Shown: positions 7,722-16,590 of the stretch, piece by piece
Position numbering within the stretch: position 1 is the first letter of the stretch
How the letters are laid out: the number at the start of each line of letters is the position of its first letter
Source: Cytobacillus dafuensis
Lineage (GTDB): Bacteria > Bacillota > Bacilli > Bacillales > Cytobacillaceae
Length of the DNA: 64,000 nt
Assembly (NCBI RefSeq): GCF_007995155.1
Contig: NZ_CP042593.1
Coordinates: 2,522,001-2,586,000, forward strand
Direction: 5' to 3'
The notes under the pieces: generated by a model
The model's input: only the letters and a program-made list of their open reading frames with translations
What the model was told of the DNA's origin: nothing
Database searches by the model: none
Position numbers and translations under genes: made by a program

Positions 7722-8960
7722 ATGAATCCAGTGATTGGTCTGGATGTTTCAAAAGGAGAGAGTCAGGTTCAAGCCTTTTTAGATAAAGGAAAACCTTATC
7801 GTAAAAGCTTTAGTGTAAAGCATACTTTGGATGGTTTAGATAGTTTATTAGATTTCTTAAAGGAGGTTACGATAGCATCAGAGGGGATGAAACCTTCGGT
7901 TATCTTGGAATCAACTGGTCCTTATCATTCCCCTGTTGTCCAGTTTTTAGATGAACAAGACTATGTGTATATTATGGTGAACCCTCTTGTGTCTCATCGC
8001 TCACGTAGTGCCAATCTTAGAAAGGTAAAGACAGACCCTGTAGATGCGTACCAACTTTGCGAGCTATTCTACAAGGAAGAGTTAGAGCCTCATAGAAAAA
8101 GAGGAATTCAGTTATTAAATCTAAGAAACCTCACCAGACAACAGGAAGCAATTGTAGGTGTCTCATCGCAAACAAAATTACAATTACAAACTCTATTGGA
8201 TCAAGTATTTCCTGAGTATCGAGGTGTTTTTGGAGCTCTATATTCCAGAGTCTCTTTAAATGTCCTTAATACATTTCCTACATCAGAGTCTGTATTAAAA
8301 GTATCAAAGTCAGCGTTAATCGACATTATTTCATCCTTGTGTAAGAGTCGATCAAATCAGTGGGCTGAAGAGAAAGCAGAGAAACTTATTGAGGCGGCTG
8401 AAAGAAATCCATTTCAACATAATATGTACGACAGTCACATCTTTAATCTTAAGATATTAATCAATATCGTTCTTCAATACGAAGAGCACCTATCGAAGTT
8501 AGCAGCTGAAATAGATGCCCTCGCTGAAGAATTGGAAGAATATAAGATTATCCAATCTATCCCTGGTATCGGAGAAAAAATTGCGGCAACAATCATCTCA
8601 GAAATTGGAGAGATAGAAAGGTTTAATCACCCTAAAAAGTTAGTTGCATTTGCAGGAATAGACCCTAGTGTTTACTCTTCTGGTCGATTTACAGCTACAA
8701 AAAACAAAATTACTAAACGAGGATCTAGCCGATTAAGACGATCTCTATATATGGCTGTAAGATGCGGAATTCGTGATACCAGAAAGCAAAAGACAACAGA
8801 TGAGATCATTGCAAGAAACAAAAAACTACGAGAGTTTTATGATAAAAAACGCGATGAAGGTAAACCATTTAGGGTTGCAGTTATTGCTTGTGTGAATAAG
8901 CTCTTACATTGGATCTATGCCTTATTGAAAAGCAAAACAACCTTCCAAGATATAGCTTAA
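7722..8960 (+). CDS. IS110-family transposase (DEDD recombinase)
   Basis: A 412-residue protein with an N-terminal RuvC-like DEDD domain: GLDVSK (D8), LESTGPYHSP (E63) and KTDPVDA (D105, D108). A Transposase_20 domain follows at about 270-370 (QSIPGIGEKIAATIISEIG, then AFAGIDPSVYSSG). The catalytic serine region RGSSRLRR lies near residues 333-340. All signature residues are present, so it is probably active. The GGAGGAG site is 9 bases before the ATG. IS110 recombinases use a bridge RNA encoded beside the gene to choose donor and target DNA. Confidence 0.93.
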   Translation: MNPVIGLDVSKGESQVQAFLDKGKPYRKSFSVKHTLDGLDSLLDFLKEVTIASEGMKPSVILESTGPYHSPVVQFLDEQDYVYIMVNPLVSHRSRSANLRKVKTDPVDAYQLCELFYKEELEPHRKRGIQLLNLRNLTRQQEAIVGVSSQTKLQLQTLLDQVFPEYRGVFGALYSRVSLNVLNTFPTSESVLKVSKSALIDIISSLCKSRSNQWAEEKAEKLIEAAERNPFQHNMYDSHIFNLKILINIVLQYEEHLSKLAAEIDALAEELEEYKIIQSIPGIGEKIAATIISEIGEIERFNHPKKLVAFAGIDPSVYSSGRFTATKNKITKRGSSRLRRSLYMAVRCGIRDTRKQKTTDEIIARNKKLREFYDKKRDEGKPFRVAVIACVNKLLHWIYALLKSKTTFQDIA

Positions 8961-8986
8961 CTACTACATCAATCTATCAAATGAAA

Positions 8987-9015
8987 AACCTTCCAAACAG
9001 TATATTCGGAAGGTT
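8987..9015 (+). terminator. Terminator after the IS110 transposase
   Basis: AACCTTCC pairs with GGAAGGTT across a 13-base loop, followed by ATTTGT, 26 bases past the stop codon. Confidence 0.65.
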
Positions 9016-9151
9016 ATTTGTCATGGACAATTTAAGTATAGCATGGATAAATAAAGTTTTTTATTGAAAAATGTTGACAAACTATTAGCTGGTTTTGTTG
9101 AATATCTATTGAACTAAAGCCCCCGTTAGCTGAACAATTTTTTACCCAATT

Positions 9152-9607
9152 TTAATATTTCACAATGGTCGTTATTCCTCTATCTGTAAATAAAATACGG
9201 TGTTTCAAGTCGTCTATCCAATATTTTTTATTCAACTGGAAGCACCCAAGATAATTTTCATATGTCAGATTACCCACATTTATTATTATAGGTTCGGGAT
9301 TTTCAAGTATTTTTTGTACATGTTCATACACATAACACTGATTTGGTACTGAAATAATCTCCAATACATCCCCAATCTCCATGTACTTTTCAATATAAAT
9401 CCAAAAATACTCGTCTCCTACACCACCTGTATTATAAATATAAGGCATAGTAAATATTTGTTTTGTACCTTCTTCTTCCCATTCATGAAGTTTGGATAAA
9501 GAAAATGCTTTATTTGGAGTATCAAATAAACCTCTATCGTTATATTCTTGAATTTCACTTGGTAAAGTTATTTCCTTAGATGATGCAATTGCGATAAATC
9601 CAGACAA
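9152..9607 (-). CDS. Hypothetical protein, 151 residues
   Basis: No family recognised. The start is a TTG at 9607 with GGTGG 9 bases upstream. The protein is acidic and soluble, begins MSGFIAIASSKEITLPSEIQ and has aromatic-rich segments such as GDEYFWIYIEKYMEIG and NKKYWIDDLKHR. The composition recalls the many small immunity-type or stress proteins found singly in Bacillaceae accessory DNA, but no toxin partner lies beside it. It is flanked by the IS110 element and a tiny membrane ORF. Confidence 0.5.
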   Translation of the reverse strand: MSGFIAIASSKEITLPSEIQEYNDRGLFDTPNKAFSLSKLHEWEEEGTKQIFTMPYIYNTGGVGDEYFWIYIEKYMEIGDVLEIISVPNQCYVYEHVQKILENPEPIIINVGNLTYENYLGCFQLNKKYWIDDLKHRILFTDRGITTIVKY

Positions 9608-9714
9608 ATTCTTCCACCCACAATCAGTCCTTCTTCAACTATTCTGCTCCTTTACTACAATAAGAAAGAGCCATTCTCCTTCTTGAAAAATAGCCCCCTT
9701 TAGTTCAACAAGCA

Positions 9715-9792
9715 TTATTTCTTTTTAGAAGATTTATACCCAATGATAATAACAACAGCAACAATTACTGCGAACCATATATACCAATCCAT
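9715..9792 (-). CDS. 25-residue single-span membrane peptide
   Basis: The ORF encodes a peptide starting MDWYIWFAVIVAVVIIIGYK and ending SSKKK: one transmembrane helix with a positive C-terminal tail. AAGGAGG lies 8 bases before the ATG, a nearly ideal initiation site, which makes chance unlikely. No partner is evident. Confidence 0.6.
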   Translation of the reverse strand: MDWYIWFAVIVAVVIIIGYKSSKKK

Positions 9793-9903
9793 TTGATTTC
9801 CTCCTTAACTGACGAAAAATCAATATGATGATTTGTTATATAGCAGCAACATTTCGGAAAACAGCCATATACTAAGAGTTATGCTCTTTTCACCAGAATA
9901 TTC

Positions 9904-9937
9904 CTTAATCCATTAAATGGCCCTTTAATGGATTAAG
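9904..9937. repeat. 13-bp perfect inverted repeat in an otherwise empty stretch
   Basis: CTTAATCCATTAA and TTAATGGATTAAG flank ATGGCCCT-type spacer sequence. No T-run follows, so it is not an obvious terminator. The rest of 9793-10195 has no gene; base composition switches abruptly from AT-rich to GC-rich at about 10080, just downstream of the serine hydrolase gene end. Confidence 0.5.
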
Positions 9938-10195
9938 ATGATTGATATTTTTAAAGGACTGTATTGTCAATTAACATCCATTTTCAATGCAATTTAGCGT
10001 TTAAAAAGTGTGCAATTTATCTCTTAAAGTCACAACTAGGTTAAAAAATTATCACAAAACAGCGTAACAAAAACGAACGTTTCTCCTTGGCAAACAGGGC
10101 CAAGACCAAGGGCGGAAACGTCGACGGTTCGGCCGCTAGGGGATTACCGCTTCGTTTCGTGATTGAAAGCGGGCGTACCTGGCGAGGGCTCGGTG

Positions 10196-11407
10196 TTAGT
10201 CTTCGATTGCCTGGTAGACCGTGGTCCAGAAGTCTTGGATAAGATGTTGCGAATCCGCATTGGACATCCCGACCTGGGTCAGTAGGATTCCGGTGAGCTG
10301 TTTGTCCGGGTCAGCGTATACCGTTGTGCCGGTACCGCCGTCCCAGCCGAACTGGCCGATGGACGCGTAGTCGCCACGGTAGGTGCGCACCGCCATCCCA
10401 AAACCCCAACCGCCGTGCGACGCATGGCCGATGTTCCTGTACATGGTGTCCCGGGCAGCTTGTTGCTCGGGCGTGAGGCGATTAGTGGTCATCAGCTCGA
10501 CGGCGGTCCGGGACAAGATCCGTTCGCTCCCGTGCATACCGTGATTCAGCAGCATCTGGAAGTAGGCGTGGTAGTCGTCGACGGTGGAGACCAGCGCGCA
10601 GCCCTGGAACGCCGGAGGATGGCTGGCCCGTCCGCCTGCCGCCTCGTCCCACACAAGGAACTCTCCGGTCTGCGGGTCGGGCCCGTAGAGGGGCGGCAGG
10701 CGGTCGATCTTGTCGGCGGGCACGTGGTAACCGGTGTCTTTCATCCCCAGCGGATCAAGGATGCGTTCGCGCAGGAACGTCTCCAACGGCTGGCCCGTGA
10801 CCCTTGCGACAAGCACGCAGACTACCTCGTTGCTGAGGTCGTACTGCCACCGCTCCCCGGGCTGGTACGACAGCGGCAACTCGCCAAGGCGGCGCATCCA
10901 CTCGTCCGGCTCAGGTGCCGGCCCGGATGCCACGCTGTAGTCGGTCTTCTCGAAGGTCGCGGCCCTGATTGGGGAGTTCAGCAACTCGAAATCCACTCCG
11001 AGCCCGAACGTGGAGGTCAGCAGGTCCCGTACGGTGATCGGCCGCCGCGCCGGCACGGCCTCGTCCAGCGGGCCGTCGGGCCGTTTCAGTACCTTCCGAT
11101 TGGCGAGTTCCGGCAGCCACGGGTCTACCGGCTCATCCAGCCGCAGCCTGCACTCATCGAGCAGGATCATCATCGCCGCCATCGTGACCGGTTTGGATGT
11201 AGACGCCATCCGGAAGATCGTGTCCCGGCGCATCGGCGCACCACCATCATGGCGCATCGTGCCGAGCGCTTTGACGTGAGTCTCACCGTTCCGGCTGACT
11301 AAGGCGACGACCCCAGGAATCTTCCCGGAATCGACATGTCGTGCCAGCACGTTGCGTATTTTGTGCAGCCCTGTTTCGGAGAAGCCTTTGTTACTTTGTC
11401 CCATCAT
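10196..11407 (-). CDS. Serine hydrolase, class C beta-lactamase / EstB-like, horizontally acquired
   Basis: A 403-residue beta-lactamase-fold hydrolase. The nucleophile motif STSK lies at about residue 69 (RMASTSKPVT), the second motif is in WQYDLSNEV, and a KTG-equivalent is GWDGGTGTT near the C-terminus. There is no signal peptide, so it is probably a cytoplasmic esterase or peptidase rather than an antibiotic-destroying enzyme. Codons are strongly GC-ending, unlike the AT-rich neighbours, except for the first 15 or so codons, which look native. An AGGAGAGAT site precedes the ATG. This points to recent transfer from a GC-rich donor. Confidence 0.82.
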   Translation of the reverse strand: MMGQSNKGFSETGLHKIRNVLARHVDSGKIPGVVALVSRNGETHVKALGTMRHDGGAPMRRDTIFRMASTSKPVTMAAMMILLDECRLRLDEPVDPWLPELANRKVLKRPDGPLDEAVPARRPITVRDLLTSTFGLGVDFELLNSPIRAATFEKTDYSVASGPAPEPDEWMRRLGELPLSYQPGERWQYDLSNEVVCVLVARVTGQPLETFLRERILDPLGMKDTGYHVPADKIDRLPPLYGPDPQTGEFLVWDEAAGGRASHPPAFQGCALVSTVDDYHAYFQMLLNHGMHGSERILSRTAVELMTTNRLTPEQQAARDTMYRNIGHASHGGWGFGMAVRTYRGDYASIGQFGWDGGTGTTVYADPDKQLTGILLTQVGMSNADSQHLIQDFWTTVYQAIED

Positions 11408-11683
11408 GTATCTCTCCTTTTTTTTCCATTTTCTGACGAACGAAAATCTTCTGTTGTAATCTTTTTCATTTGGTTTCCCTTATTACTTTTTTATTAGCCC
11501 TATTGTTTTAAAACTACAAATTCTCTTTTGTTATTCATGCTTGAAAGCCTTTGTCAAAAAGGTGGATTCGATGCATCAAAGAGAATGAATACTGGCAATC
11601 AAAATCTGGCTCACCCTCTTTTCTGGGTTATCAGAATCGAGATATGTCCTGCACTTAGCATAGAGCCATTGTTCATCGGACGT

Positions 11684-11833
11684 TTATTCTACAGCCGTTG
11701 TATTGCCCGCCCCATTGGAGCCGAGCAGGGCGAAAATACTGCCCTTATCCACTTCGAAATCTACACCCTTTAGGACCTGAAGCTTCTTGTAGGACATTTG
11801 CAAACCTTTTACTTGAATTGACTTGTTTTGCAT
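11684..11833 (-). pseudogene. 5' fragment of an ABC transporter ATPase gene
   Basis: AAGGAGGAGAAGAAT precedes an ATG at 11833. The product begins MQNKSIQVKGLQMSYKKLQV and reaches a Walker A motif GSNGAGNTT, where the essential lysine is replaced by asparagine, then stops after TAVE. A full ATPase is about 230-300 residues, so only the first 49 remain. The DNA downstream does not continue the family in any frame. A longer in-frame start exists at 11890. It is a truncated, dead gene adjoining the GC-rich island. Confidence 0.75.
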
Positions 11834-11889
11834 ATTCTTCTCCTCCTTATAAAACACCCCTTTTTCGAGGGGATGGGCAAAAACACCCA

Positions 11890-11994
11890 TTAAACCTTTG
11901 CTTTTCGGCCAAATAAAATGACTAATGGCAATAGTAAAAGAATTAATATCAAACCAAACAATAAGGACAAAGTTATCACTTTACTTTTAGACAT
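11890..11994 (-). CDS. 34-residue membrane peptide upstream of the broken ABC ATPase
   Basis: The ORF encodes MSKSKVITLSLLFGLILILL and ends FGRKAKV, a single hydrophobic helix with basic ends. GTAGGAGA lies 6 bases before the ATG. Its stop overlaps the first in-frame ATG of the ABC fragment (TAATG). It may be a small accessory protein of the lost transporter; nothing more can be said. Confidence 0.5.
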   Translation of the reverse strand: MSKSKVITLSLLFGLILILLLLPLVILFGRKAKV

Positions 11995-12194
11995 GTAATT
12001 TCTCCTACTTCAACTACTTTATTTACATATCTTAAAAGGTTGTTTAATCCAGTTAAGGCTTCTATTAATAAAGAACTTACATATACATATATTCTGGAAA
12101 ACATTTATTTAATTCTATTCCTCAATTAACGATGTTTTTTCGTCACTATTTAATGTTCCTATTTGTTTCTTTGAGAATAGTCCCCCCATTACTC

Positions 12195-13142
12195 CTAGCT
12201 CATCAGGGCTCGCCGGCGGTCGTGCAGCACCAGCAGGATGATTATCCCCATCATTACGCCGAGTATAATGCCGGCTTCCGTGGTTAGCACCCTTGCCAGC
12301 GGATACTCCCGGGAGAACTGAAAATCGTAGCGAATGACGGAAAAGAGGTTATAAGAGAAAAGCATTCCCGACGAGATCCATGCCGCCACCATGGGGGGCA
12401 AGAACCTCCGTGAACCGCGGCGGGTGGTTAGCACAAGCAAGCCCCACGCCCCCGCGAACGCCCATACGCCGGTACTCAACGTCAGCAGGTGCCACCAAAG
12501 ATCACGGTCATCCAGCATGTCTGGGTCGATGCCAAGGGTGCCGCCCATCGCCCAGAACACCTTGATGACGCCGAGCAGAATGCAGCCGGCTGCGACAAGC
12601 CTACCCAGGGTGATCTGCAGCTGCCGGGTGTGTCCCGTCAGCTCCCCGCAGTCGATCGGACCGCCAACCGCCTCCGGCCACCGCGCCTTGGCGTACCCTG
12701 CCAAAGCTAGCGGGAGGCAAATACCGACCCCGATCAGAGAGACCATAACGAAGATCTGCTCGTAGACCCAGAAATCGGTGGCACCTGCTTCCATGTCCCG
12801 GGTCATAGCGGCCGGACCAAGGACCGGTGCTAGCAGTAGCATGGGAACGAGAAGACCGGTACCAAACCAAACGGGCAGAGCCACCAGCCACGCAGGCAGC
12901 CGTTCACCCCACGGCATGCAGAAAGCCATCGCTAGCAGGAGGCCAACCGCGGCGACAACCACGGTAGCAGCGTTGATCGCTCGCCAACTGGCATCGCCCA
13001 TTTGCTCTGTCGGAAGAAAGAGACCGAAAGTCCAGGCGATTTTAATAAACAGATACGGAGTCACCGCTATGATGGCGCCATAACCACAGATTCTACGGAT
13101 TTTCATCAATCGTGAGGTTGCACGCTCTGCCGTTACTGACAT
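12195..13142 (-). CDS. GC-rich multi-span membrane protein, duplicated four-helix module
   Basis: A 315-residue protein with about eight hydrophobic segments. Two halves share a pattern: YLFIKIAWTFG..MPWGERLPAWLVALPVW in the first, GVIKVFWAMGGTLG in the second. The same pattern (P.xxK.xWAxG, then WGxxLPxW) recurs in the AT-rich genes at 21602-22651 and 23997-24539, so it belongs to a locally expanded family. Codon use is strongly GC-rich, unlike those relatives. Its ATG overlaps a short ORF whose 5' half is AT-rich. The function is not recognised; no enzyme or transporter motif is seen. Confidence 0.65.
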   Translation of the reverse strand: MSVTAERATSRLMKIRRICGYGAIIAVTPYLFIKIAWTFGLFLPTEQMGDASWRAINAATVVVAAVGLLLAMAFCMPWGERLPAWLVALPVWFGTGLLVPMLLLAPVLGPAAMTRDMEAGATDFWVYEQIFVMVSLIGVGICLPLALAGYAKARWPEAVGGPIDCGELTGHTRQLQITLGRLVAAGCILLGVIKVFWAMGGTLGIDPDMLDDRDLWWHLLTLSTGVWAFAGAWGLLVLTTRRGSRRFLPPMVAAWISSGMLFSYNLFSVIRYDFQFSREYPLARVLTTEAGIILGVMMGIIILLVLHDRRRALMS

Positions 13143-13297
13143 GTTGTCACCTCGGCTACCGGGATGGCGATATCCTCAATAAGTGTTCTCTTCAATCTGA
13201 AATTACGTATAAAAGGGTGTAAGAAAACAGCAAACGCCCATGAAAAAATGATGATCAACCCGCGTTTGTTTTCTAATTCTTGAGTACTAATCTCCAT
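13133..13297 (-). CDS. 54-residue ORF bridging AT-rich and GC-rich DNA
   Basis: It begins MEISTQELENKRGLIIIFSW in AT-rich sequence, continues through a hydrophobic stretch (AFAVFLHPFIRNF) and ends AIPVAEVTTCQ in GC-rich sequence. It overlaps the following gene's start by 10 bases. The AAAGGA site is 10 bases from the ATG. It may be a fusion made at the junction of the acquired segment, or the truncated head of a native membrane protein. Real translation is uncertain. Confidence 0.35.
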   Translation of the reverse strand: MEISTQELENKRGLIIIFSWAFAVFLHPFIRNFRLKRTLIEDIAIPVAEVTTCQ

Positions 13298-13383
13298 TTG
13301 AACACAATCCTTTCTATAATGTACTTATAAAAAGGATAGACTGCAAAGGTGTTCATTAAGATGACTTCAAGTTTAAAATTTGT

Positions 13384-14736
13384 TTAAGTTTTCATTCCCA
13401 AATAAATGCTTGTTCCATCTGAAGAAGTGGAAATTTCCCAATCTAAATTCATCTCCGTCATCATGAGCGAAACGATTGAAAGTCCAATTCCAGCACCTTT
13501 ATTTTCAGATTCTTGGCCAAAACCACCCCCCTTGTCCTTAATAACAATGGAGGTTGATCCAAATCGTTCCACGGCTTGAATTCCAATATATCGTCCTGAG
13601 CGAGCATGTCGAGTGACATTTTGAATTAAGTTGTCCAAAATACTTTTAAACCAAATAGGGTCTACTTTCCATATCAGTGATTTTTCCGGTAAATCAATAT
13701 CTATTTCAAACTTATACTCTTCAAATATAGGATACCATTCCGCTATAACTTTCCGAACTTCATCCAATATATCCGTGTCTCGCATATCGATTGGATGTTT
13801 ACCAGCTGAAAGAAGTGTGTAAGAAAGAAGATTATTGATCATTTTGTCCATATCATCTAGTTTGTTTTCAACAATTTGAAGTGATTCTATTTCTGTAGAG
13901 GATTTTGGGTATTTCTTTACGGAATATACGTGCTGCCTCATGACTGTTAAAGGTGTTCGTAAGTCATGAGATATATTAGCGATTAGCTGTTTCCTAAGAT
14001 TTTCTTCCTTTTTCTCCCTCTCCCTGCTGCACTTCAACTGGTTGATCATCTTGTTAAAAGCACCTTCCAACCTTCCAATCTCATCCATTTTTCTAATCAC
14101 GACTTCATCAGGGATCCCTTCATTTCCCGTTTCAGACATAGCAAATTGAAGCTTAACAAGCCGTTTGCGTATATTAAAGAAGAAAAACCAAGAGATTAAT
14201 AGAAAAGCTCCACAAATGGAGATAAAAAATATCACAAATGGCAAGTCTAGAGTAATACTACCAAGATTTGTATCAGTGATCGGAACTTGAAAAACCATTA
14301 CCCCTTGCCTGGGATCGTTTCCTATTAATGCCGTAATGGTATATATTTTTTGAGGGTCTTTATTTTGTAAATACGTATCCACATGAAATTTGCTTTCCTC
14401 CATAAATACAAGGGAATCGGTAAATGTCCAATTTTCAGGCATATCGGCAGACCGATTTCCGATGAATCTAGACTCGCCACTTCCATTTATCCAGAAAATC
14501 TCAGCCTTTGGATACTTATTTTTTATAGACTGAAGATGGTGATGAATTACCTCCTCTTCCTGACCATCTAATTGAGCAGCCTCTCGTTTCCATATGTCTT
14601 CTATTTCTTCTGGATCATACAATACTTGATTGAATAGAAGATGAGAATAATAAATGGCAGGAATAAGAGGAAAAAGGACTAAAGCAAATAAAATAAGAAA
14701 CAAATATCTAGTCATTAAAGATTGTATGATATTCAT
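13384..14736 (-). CDS. Sensor histidine kinase
   Basis: A 450-residue membrane kinase. A helix lies at about 10-32, an extracytoplasmic domain at 33-160, a second helix at about 165-188 and a HAMP linker at 188-235. HisKA follows with phospho-acceptor His257 in NISHDLRTPLTVM. The ATPase domain carries NLIQNVTRHA (N box, final Asn replaced by His-Ala), KDKGGGFG (G1) and KGAGIGLSIV (G2). Its start overlaps the response regulator stop by 4 bases, so the pair is translationally coupled. The signal is unknown; the neighbouring membrane protein at 15507-16193 is a natural candidate partner or target. Confidence 0.9.
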   Translation of the reverse strand: MNIIQSLMTRYLFLILFALVLFPLIPAIYYSHLLFNQVLYDPEEIEDIWKREAAQLDGQEEEVIHHHLQSIKNKYPKAEIFWINGSGESRFIGNRSADMPENWTFTDSLVFMEESKFHVDTYLQNKDPQKIYTITALIGNDPRQGVMVFQVPITDTNLGSITLDLPFVIFFISICGAFLLISWFFFFNIRKRLVKLQFAMSETGNEGIPDEVVIRKMDEIGRLEGAFNKMINQLKCSREREKKEENLRKQLIANISHDLRTPLTVMRQHVYSVKKYPKSSTEIESLQIVENKLDDMDKMINNLLSYTLLSAGKHPIDMRDTDILDEVRKVIAEWYPIFEEYKFEIDIDLPEKSLIWKVDPIWFKSILDNLIQNVTRHARSGRYIGIQAVERFGSTSIVIKDKGGGFGQESENKGAGIGLSIVSLMMTEMNLDWEISTSSDGTSIYLGMKT

Positions 14737-15407
14737 GATCTCAACCTATATCCAATCCCCCTGATTGTTTCAATAATTTGCGGTTTGCTTGTGTCCAACT
14801 CTATTTTTTCACGCAAGAGGCGTATGTGAACCATTAATGTTTTATCCCCTTCAATGTATGGATCTCCCCACACCGCTTCGTAGATTTGTTTTTTCGTCAA
14901 TATTTGATTCAAGTGGTCTAATAAATACATAAATATATGAAACTGTTTCCCGGTCAAAACGATATCTGTCTTCGAAATTGTATTCAAAATACGGTTTGCC
15001 TTCTGATCAATTCGCAAGTGCATGACCTGAATAATTTCCGGTGAAACAATTCCTAATCGCCTTACTAATACTTGAATACGTGCAGCTAACTCATCAGGAT
15101 GGTACGGCTTTGTCATATAGTCATCCGCGAATGTGAGTCCCTGTAACTTATCTTCCATTGAAGTTCTTGCCGATAGCATCATGATTGGCGTATTCGGGTA
15201 CTTCTGCTTCAGACGCTGACCGATTGTATATCCATCTAAACCAGGCAGCATAATATCTAAAATAACAAGATCAGCCCGCTCCATATGCTTCATTGCCTCT
15301 TGACCAGATGTAATCCAAATGACTTCATTTCCACAATCTGTTAAAAATTTGCTTACCCATGAACCAATTTCTTGATCATCTTCTATATGCAAAATAGTTA
15401 GCTTCAT
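14733..15407 (-). CDS. Response regulator, OmpR/PhoB family
   Basis: A 224-residue two-domain regulator. The receiver domain has the acidic pair E9/D10/D11 (HIEDD), phospho-acceptor Asp51 (VILDIMLPG), SAR switch residues and Lys100 (YMTKPYHP). The C-terminal winged helix (about 130-224) ends IIETIRGIGYRLRS, typical of OmpR proteins. GAGGAGG lies upstream of the ATG. It forms an operon with the histidine kinase. Target genes are not known; the local membrane-protein genes are the obvious first guess. Confidence 0.92.
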   Translation of the reverse strand: MKLTILHIEDDQEIGSWVSKFLTDCGNEVIWITSGQEAMKHMERADLVILDIMLPGLDGYTIGQRLKQKYPNTPIMMLSARTSMEDKLQGLTFADDYMTKPYHPDELAARIQVLVRRLGIVSPEIIQVMHLRIDQKANRILNTISKTDIVLTGKQFHIFMYLLDHLNQILTKKQIYEAVWGDPYIEGDKTLMVHIRLLREKIELDTSKPQIIETIRGIGYRLRS

Positions 15408-15506
15408 AAACTAGGTGCCTCCTCTCACTAATAAAACAGGAAAATTTCACCTAATTTTACCATGCCATCCTAACATTTTATCTAATTATTTAAAAATAAA
15501 TGACAT

Positions 15507-16193
15507 TTAAAAGCTGAATTTATCAGAGAAGTTAAAAATCATAGACGATGCAAAAAATGCTGTTAAAAGAAAAACAATGATTAAATAAAGGACAGTCCCC
15601 CGTCTAAAAGAGAATTGTCGAACCCCAGAAGCTTGCGCATAATGAGCAGCAGTTAAGCCAGCCATCATACCCAAAAAGGAAAACCACGGTTCGTAGAATA
15701 CTAAATCCCATAAAGCTAGGTCACGAACATCTACTTCAACAAACCCAGGGAAATCAATTGTAATGATACCTGCCAACTGGAGCGCTCTTGTAATCATTCC
15801 ACTTACTCCGTGCGCAATTAAAAAGGCAGCGCCAACAAGAGTGGGAGTCAATACAATAAGTGGATGAATCTTTCTGCCTCCAATCAACGGTACCTGTTGT
15901 GGAACGATCCTACTCCAAGGCTTAATAAGCGCAATTAAAATAAATCCACAGAACATAATTGCGAGACCGGCGATGTACATTCCCATGTAAATAGCTGTGA
16001 GATCTTTCATTTCCCCCGGCATACCGATCGTGCCGCCAGCAGCATGATAAAATCTGACGAATACCGCATACATAAACGCGCTAAAACAGCCAACGTAAGC
16101 AGGCCATACAGCCGATTTTGTAAAGCATTCAAAGCGTTCAAAGAAATTCACTCTAGAAGTTGTTGATATTTTATTGATATTTGCTTTTTGCAT
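15507..16193 (-). CDS. Multi-span membrane protein upstream of the two-component system
   Basis: A 228-residue protein with six hydrophobic segments (about 32-52, 65-90, 110-132, 140-155, 172-190 and 200-222). It carries the FVRFYHAAGGTIG and IALIKPWSRIVPQQ patterns. These echo the WAxGGTxG and WGxxLPxW motifs of the membrane proteins at 12195, 21602 and 23997, suggesting a distant relationship. It lies 100 bases upstream of the response regulator in the same direction. The function is unknown. Confidence 0.6.
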   Translation of the reverse strand: MQKANINKISTTSRVNFFERFECFTKSAVWPAYVGCFSAFMYAVFVRFYHAAGGTIGMPGEMKDLTAIYMGMYIAGLAIMFCGFILIALIKPWSRIVPQQVPLIGGRKIHPLIVLTPTLVGAAFLIAHGVSGMITRALQLAGIITIDFPGFVEVDVRDLALWDLVFYEPWFSFLGMMAGLTAAHYAQASGVRQFSFRRGTVLYLIIVFLLTAFFASSMIFNFSDKFSF

Positions 16194-16260
16194 AGATGCT
16201 TATCCCTCCATTTTCGATTCATTTTAGATGGATTACACTCTTCTCTGTAACCCAAAATAG

Positions 16261-16312
16261 CCTCACATTCATTTTAACTATCGAAAGTTAAATGAAAGTG
16301 AGGTCATATTTA
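16261..16312 (-). promoter_or_regulatory. Long stem-loop in the leader of the membrane protein gene
   Basis: CCTCAC...TTCATTTTAACT pairs with AGTTAAATGAA...GTGAGG around a 6-base loop. On the minus strand it is followed by TATTTTGGG and lies about 70 bases before the gene at 16193. It could be an attenuator or the terminator of the lost upstream gene. The rest of 16313-16590 holds only a short dispersed repeat near 16440. Confidence 0.5.
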
Positions 16313-16590
16313 AGTTTTGTATAAATTTATCGTGATACACGATGTATCAAAATTATTGCTAGACTGCTTTATCAAGCAGGCTTTACATTTTACAACAATT
16401 TAGCCCAATAAATTAAGATGGCGCAATTGTTGGTCTATAAATACGCTCGATTTCGGAAGAACTAACTACAAAGAAATTCACCCTTCAACATTATGAAAAA
16501 AATTCAAACCATTTATGTTCTGGTTCGTGCAATTTTATAGCATACTGAAGCCATTTTTTCTTTTCATTTTATTTTTAAGATAGTCTTTTA

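Larger units (their letters stand above)
7521..9020 (+). mobile_element. IS110-family insertion sequence (boundaries approximate)
   Basis: The element comprises a non-coding left part, one recombinase gene and a short right part ending near a terminator hairpin. IS110 elements lack clear terminal inverted repeats and make no clear target duplication, so the ends given are estimates bounded by the flanking terminators. Confidence 0.6.

Noticed and set aside
10415..11302. Long plus-strand frame (295 codons) opposite the serine hydrolase
   Set aside because: It is the mirror of a GC-rich gene, where stop codons are rare on the other strand. Its product has no fold-like pattern and no ribosome binding site.
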